Shown piece by piece: positions 58,509 to 64,000 of a DNA stretch of 64,000 nt. The stretch comes from Hydractinia symbiolongicarpus (lineage: Eukaryota; Cnidaria; Hydrozoa; Anthoathecata; Hydractiniidae): the NCBI RefSeq assembly GCF_029227915.1, contig NC_079886.1, positions 6,078,001 to 6,142,000 on the forward strand, written 5' to 3'. Position 1 is the stretch's first letter. Each line of letters begins with the position of its first letter. The notes below the pieces were generated by a model that made no database searches, had not been told where the DNA came from, and worked only from the letters and a program-made list of their open reading frames with translations. The position numbers and the translations under genes are program-made.

Positions 58509-61500
58509 AACAAACAAACAAACAAACAAACAAACAAACAAACAAACAAACAAACAAACAAGAAAACAAAGAAAAAACAGTTTATGTTAGTGATAGCATT
58601 AACTTACCATGACGAATTTTATTGTACCAGAAAAACAAATCTTCAATGTCAGCAACAGAAAGATTTCTCGTGTTTTCTAGGATGCAAAAAGAACAGAATA
58701 TATTCAGTCAAAAATGTAGCGCAGTCCTCCAATTGTCTCAATTCTGGTATAACTAGCAAGTTGAATTGAGGCATCAGTTTTACTTATATATACAAGTTAT
58801 ATTTTTATAGATATTGGTAAAAGTCATAAATTAAAAGAACTTCATCCCACGCATTCGGCAAATCTTTAACGACGAAATAACATTCCAACACAAGAAGTTA
58901 CCTATATCGTTAATGTTTTTTCTAATGTCTGTTAAATCTTTTAAGTAAGACTTTTTCGTTGCCAAATACATTTGACGTTGATATTCCGACGATATTGCAA
59001 ATTGTTTCATCCCTTGCGTAAGTTTGTCGTATTTGTCGACGACACGACGCATTTGTTGACACGAGTCTAAAGCTATAAAGAAATAGAAAAAAACATCAAA
59101 GTCAGGTCTACTAAACAACACATTACGAAAAAGTATCTCCTTCCTCGGTCAATCAAGTCGAAGGATTATGTCATATTAACTTTAACTTCTTCGTTTGTCT
59201 CGTAAGAAAGAATCACACATAACAACCAAAGGTTTTCATTGATAAAATATTAAGAAAAAGTTACATTCTAGCTTCAAAGGGCTTTGTATCCAAATATATT
59301 GCTAAAGAAATCAAAAAATTACTGCTTATACGAATTATGAGTTTTGAAATAGTTAGGACACATAAAAGTTTGCATATTTTGTTTATGTTTAAGACTCATA
59401 AGTGAAAAAACGGCTTTACTAATTCTTCACCCGTTGAATACGTTTTTGTATAGTTGATTCCTATAACTAGAGGGTCCTTAAGCCTGTACGTAACCTAGAA
59501 CGTCCTTAATAAACTCTTAAATCAGTAGTATTACCCAACACAAAGCGTCCTTACATCTCACTTCAGCCAATTGCTCTCTTTCTTCAACGTTACCAGAAAA
59601 TAAGGGAACACTGTTCATTTGATAATTGAAATTCAGAAGTAAATTCCACGGCGAAGCAGACCGATAGGCGAACATGCTTTCTGCATTCATGTGATCGTAC
59701 ACGATGGGTTCTTCTATCACTGAACGGTAATACGTATCTTCCTTTGTTGATACCACTGTTCGCGTACCTTTACCCTAAAATAAATATCACATGTACAGAG
59801 TTTTGACCAATCAGTTGCTTACAAATTTCCTTTTTTTAATGGTAACACATGGTGTATTTTAAAAAGGAAAGTCAATATTAGGTAATTTTTGCGAGAAACA
59901 TGTTTACATCTGATAGCAATAAAATTCCATAGCCTTTAGTAAAATTCCTTCTTTTGGCCTAACTCTGTAGATACCCCGGAAAGATAGTGATTTAACCTAG
60001 CGACAAACCTCCACATCTTTTCTTGGATAGGACCTTCCAGCAATCACGTCATCAACTTTATTTTGGATAATGTTTTTCTGCAAATCTAACTCTTTCTGTT
60101 GTTGCTGCATATCATTTAACGAGCCTGTAAGGAGATGAACAAAATATAAATTCATTGGTTGTAGTATAAGCAATGGAAGCGAATCCGCCAGACAGTTAAA
60201 CGAACATTCACACAACTAAACCTCCCAATTTAGAACATGAATGAACTCAAGGTTTTCTTACCAGAAAATCTTTATATATTTTAATTGCTGTGTAGGACGT
60301 TTTCCATACTCCTTCTGATTATTTTTTTTATTATTATTGAAATTATTTACCCAGGATAGTCTCTTCCGTTCTTATTAGCACTGCTATCAACGAAAGTTCT
60401 GCGAAGGGGGTCCTAGTTCATTCAAAGCTTCCATTTGAGCTACATTCAACTAGACAAACGGCTAAGGTATCAATCCTGTTCTCATGCTGATCTCTAAGCA
60501 GAAAGGATAGATAGACAATTTTATAGTCTCTGGCATGATTCGGCTGCGGTTTAAACCCAAGATCTCCCGCACTGGAAACGAAAGCTCTACCACAAGGCTA
60601 CCAATCGGTTAAACGAGACTTTTATTGCTTCGCTATTTTCCACGTTTTATTAAAACTTGTCACATTAAAATATCAAATGGTATTTTTTTAAAAACATTAC
60701 AGTCAAAGCCCGCTCTAAAGAAATGTTATAAACGACTGTTTAACTTCAACCACGACTTTATTGGGGAAGACAAATATTTTAATACCTGCTGTGTCAATAT
60801 TTAAAAAAGATTGTACGTCGAATGGTGACCAAAGAAAATAAAAATTACAAGAGCTTACCTGAAAAATCCTGCGTGATAGCATCATCCACAAACAGAAGCG
60901 GAAAACGTTGATTTATTGTTTTTTGTGAAATTCGTCGATGAATATTCAGATCGATTGGGAGGTTGTCCTTCCACTGAACAGGTGTCTTGAAAAGAGTTCC
61001 TTGAACTGTGACAAATGCTGAAGCTTTCCAGTACTAAATATGTATGACAAAACAAGACCATTAATTACCCAGTCGATGACAGCTGTAGCTGTCGAAACGT
61101 ATCTTAAAATAAACTCTCTTGTTCATGACATGATAATATTTATATTATTTAATGGCAATGAATGGACAGATAAGCAATATTTTAAAAGCTATTTATTGGT
61201 GCTTTATCGCATCAACAGTCGTGAGGCGAAAATTAATATTTATAAGTATTGGGGTTTTAACGCTTTAAAAAGTGAATTTCAACTTCAAAATGGAACAAAT
61301 CAGATCTATAAAATTCTGACTTCTGGTATCCGATTAGTTTTCCGTTAGAATAAGTACCATACGTTAAAATTTTCCGTTACAATACGTGCCAATTCAAACT
61401 GAAATTATTTCAACCTCACTTGCGGATGGGAACGAAAAAAAATTATGAAAACAAAAGAATAATTATGAAATTAGGCAATCGAGTGGAAGTATTATTTTTA

Positions 61501-63537
61501 TCCCGTTATCTTAAGATCTGCTTTATTTTTAAAAGGAAACATCAGGTTGCCATTTTATAATTTAACATTTAAAGTATTTTGTTATCTGTTTCTTAGGAAT
61601 ACATATTAACCTTATTTAAATAACCACTGGTGCAAATCTTGTCCATCACGATGGAAGCATTTTTGTAAGTAATGGTGTTCCTCATCTCCAACATTGGTTT
61701 TAATGTTGCAGAAACAGTTTGTAGTAACGTTTTTGTGGATTCTTGCAAGGTGACATAATTCGTTAAATAATTATTTGCCATTGATATCAGTGAGGTGGCC
61801 ATTTCTGATAAACCAATGATAGCCTATGATAAAAAAAACTTTGGATTTAAAATTGAACTGAAAAGTCTAAGTCATCTTTTCATTTGTAGGAGAGTTACAT
61901 GAACTCTGTCAAATACACCTTACTGAAATTTCAGTATTTTTTTAACTTCAGAATTACTTATTTTTAGGAAGGCGTTCTCTAAAACTTCTTTCTAAACGAA
62001 CTTCCTAAAGTGCCCTCTGACGAGCTAAAATAAACCTAATAAGTCCTAACGATCAATAATAATAACTGAGTAAGCCTTAACAAAGTAGATTTTTGTTCAT
62101 GGTATCTAAAATAATGTCATCCTTATTCTCAGCAATACAAGATATACGCTACGAATTCGAATTTAAAACAAAGGATTCCTCTTCTTCGCTAAGTAATAGT
62201 TTTCTTTACATGGAATGTTGGCCCTTGCTTATAAAAGCATTTTTTCCCTTTTCCTTTTTCATATATTCCGAATTCACTTTTCGTTCATCAAATTGTATTA
62301 TTTTGCATAAGCGCTCTCCAATTCTGTGACAGGCAATGGAGCACATTTACAGTATACAACCTAGGATGATAGACACAACTAACGCGCAACTATTTGATCA
62401 AAATGTTTTTTTATTTATTCATATGACACTGATAATGCCTGTCACGAAAAAATCTAATGAATTTTACAAAAAAATAATTAAAAAAAAAAATGTGAATAAT
62501 ATTTCCCTTTAAAATGCTGTTTATATGTTAAAATGCTCTATATGTATCAATCTGATGATGCATCAATCTAATTGTCTGCGCTAAAGATTAATTTAAAAAA
62601 TAAGCCAATCAATATTTCACTTCAAAATGCTGTCTATTACAAAACAGCCAGCTGTTGTGCTCGTGATAAAATCCTTCTTTCAAAATTAGCTTTCATATAA
62701 CCTGAGTGATATCGAGAAAGAAAAGTGCAGTAGCGAGTTATCTAATTTTATCTCGTTTTTCCTATAAATCACCTAGAATTACGCACAGTTGTTTGATTTA
62801 ATTTATTGTTTTATATTTAACAAATGGTCACTAAACGAATATTCAAAAGTTTGCAGAAGGTCGTCAGAGGCAGCAGTATGAAGTCTGGGACTAGTACTAA
62901 CTAAGTCTAGCTCACTAACCTAATGATGTTCAATCCATACTGGTAACGAAAAAGCAAATGTTACATACAGTATAAAAATTAGGATTCAAATCCTTACGTC
63001 AATACCGATACTGTCACCCCACAACACGATCTTTTTCCCCATCTTTTCAACCTCGCAACGTGCAATACATAAGATGTCTTTCACTTTCCACTTGCAGTTA
63101 TCCCATCCAGGACATCCAACCCAATTTCCCCAAATTTTATAACATTGCGCATTCCAACCAAAGAATGGAACGCACACTAGAAACAAAGCATAAATTTCAT
63201 GATGCTTATGCGAAGCTAATATTTTTATAATTCAATCACTTTAGACTGGAAAACAACAGGAAACATTTAGTCTGTCACATTCAAATCATTCTACTAGCAT
63301 TTGTTTCGGCGGTTTCATTGGATATAGCTTTAAACGCTGTACAGGTAATAATCATCCTTAGTCACCAACATTGTAATGGCAACAAGAACTACATACCATC
63401 TCCACATTCGCTATCGCATGTTTTCTTCAGCTCCTGCTTCGAATCTTTCATCTTTTCAATTCTTTCTTTCAACGAAAACAAATATATCTGCAGGTTGGAT
63501 TTCCAAGTATCAACACGCTTTTTGGCGTCTTTGTAAG
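57170..63537 (-). CDS. Large coiled-coil protein with a cysteine/tryptophan-rich module; 5' end outside the window
   Basis: Eleven exons: 63537-63397, 63176-62998, 61823-61611, 61033-60859, 60124-60009, 59774-59555, 59072-58902, 58676-58608, 58121-57892, 57457-57425, 57298-57170. All joins keep phase and give the last 557 residues; the first exon shown starts inside a codon, so upstream exons lie beyond 64000. In order: a basic coiled coil (ERIEKMKDSKQELKKTCDSE), a Cys/Trp module (CVPFFGWNAQCYKIWGNWVG, CPGWDNCKWKVKD, then CIARCEVEK), a helical hydrophobic block (AIIGLSEMATSLISMANNYL), a possible beta segment (ASAFVTVQGTLFKTPVQWKD), and further coiled coils with few hydrophobic stretches (QQQQKELDLQKNIIQNKVDD, TDIRKNINDI, NEKIAKTEARIDQLKSYMNS). 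Paired cysteines suggest an extracellular protein, but the signal peptide is not in view. I do not recognise the family. The 33-bp exon at 57457-57425 has a poor pyrimidine tract and is the least certain. Confidence 0.75.
58367..58560 (+). repeat. Compound tetranucleotide repeat (CAGG)n(CAGA)n(CAAA)n
   Basis: About 50 bp of CAGG, then about 85 bp of CAGA/GACA, then about 55 bp of CAAA/AACA, with sharp borders. It lies in the intron between the exons ending 58608 and starting 58121 of the minus-strand gene. Apparent frames here are repeat artefacts. Confidence 0.97.
60345..60612 (-). mobile_element. tRNA-derived SINE, copy 3 (best preserved)
   Basis: On the minus strand: tRNA-like head AACCGATTGGTAGCCTTGTG, GTGGTAGAGCTTTCG, and GGGTTTAAACCGCAGCC as B box, then a body with CAGCATGAGAACAGGATTGA, and a 3' tail of ATA/ATT-rich triplets (AATAATAATAAAAAAAATAA). 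It sits in an intron of the 57170-63537 gene, in the sense orientation. Confidence 0.7.
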
Positions 63538-64000
63538 CTGAAAATTTATCGAAAATTTCATTAATATCCCAAACATATCAATACATCAACATTTTGGATT
63601 ATTATTTACAAAACCGTGGATATATTATATTATTACAGCCACTACGGTAGTGTAATTATCATCGTTTGACTACAATGTCAACATCCACAAATGTAGCATG
63701 TTAGTCCTTAACTGACCCCTATTGTCACACAGTGGCAGGGAAGAAAGCTGCAGTATTATAGCTATGTATATTTGACAGGTCGTGTAGCAGTTAGTCGAAT
63801 TCATCTATTAGGATAGACTTCCTAAGGACTTTACTTTTAAAAAAATTATGAATATTATTCATGATTGAATGCAGGAGAGTGTTGGGTTAAATTGTTTAGT
63901 TAACAGTTGTTAAGATGAAACTACTGCAATAAAATATACGAATTTAGGTGTGTACTTAAATGCGATTGGTTAATAAACAGTTCTTTTTGTCAACTTAAGT
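63538..64000. other. Intron or upstream part of the 57170-63537 gene
   Basis: No exon recognised. Since the exon at 63537 begins in phase 1, this stretch is taken to be intron. Confidence 0.5.

Noticed and set aside
58325-58769. Repeat-coded frames of Cys-Leu-Pro/Val and Arg-Gln-Thr-Asp type
   Set aside because: Artefacts of the tetranucleotide repeats in an intron; a period of 4 bp leaves several frames open.
1-64000. CRISPR arrays, bacterial operons or prophage
   Set aside because: Spliced genes and metazoan proteins show this is eukaryotic DNA; the tandem repeats lack spacer structure.

Overview
The window is animal nuclear DNA. Genes are split by many short GT-AG introns in AT-rich sequence, the conserved proteins are metazoan, and about twenty copies of a short inverted-repeat transposon family, tRNA-derived SINEs and satellite tracts are scattered through it. 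A retroelement fragment and a mobile-type RecQ helicase resemble families I associate with cnidarian genomes. My best guess is a cnidarian, perhaps a hydrozoan, but the placement is an inference. All gene models were built by hand from frame, splice signals and phase continuity, with no database search.

Layout. At 1.2-6.4 kb, on the plus strand, are two small secreted, highly charged proteins: one intronless, one with three exons and a GC-AG intron. At 6.6-8.3 kb (minus) is a three-exon claudin-like four-pass membrane protein. At 11.6-20.3 kb (minus) is a complete 15-exon glycyl-tRNA synthetase of 678 residues. Upstream of its AUG lies a stop-free in-frame extension that looks like a mitochondrial presequence started at CUG. 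At 21.3-23.1 kb (minus) is a RecQ-type helicase without a visible DEAH-box exon. At 26.3-29.4 kb (minus) is a complete five-exon WASP-interacting protein (WIP/verprolin) of 499 residues. From 30 to 47 kb I find almost no genes, only retroelement and SINE pieces, MITEs and an unclear minus-strand coding remnant near 46 kb. At 47.3-52.4 kb (plus) is a gene of at least three exons for an unrecognised, phosphosite-rich protein; its first visible intron carries a roughly 455-bp GAA tract. At 55.2-56.3 kb is a broken coiled-coil reading frame. At 57.2-63.5 kb (minus) are the last eleven exons of a large coiled-coil, cysteine-bearing protein that continues past the right edge, with a 15-bp satellite just after its stop codon and a compound tetranucleotide repeat in one intron.

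The genes do not form a pathway. Glycyl-tRNA synthetase (translation), WIP (actin assembly) and claudin (membrane contacts) are ordinary housekeeping or cell-biology genes that happen to be neighbours. The least explained items are the CUG leader of the synthetase, the two lineage-restricted-looking secreted proteins, the unrecognised genes at 47-52 and 57-63.5 kb, and the MITE family with perfect hairpins.
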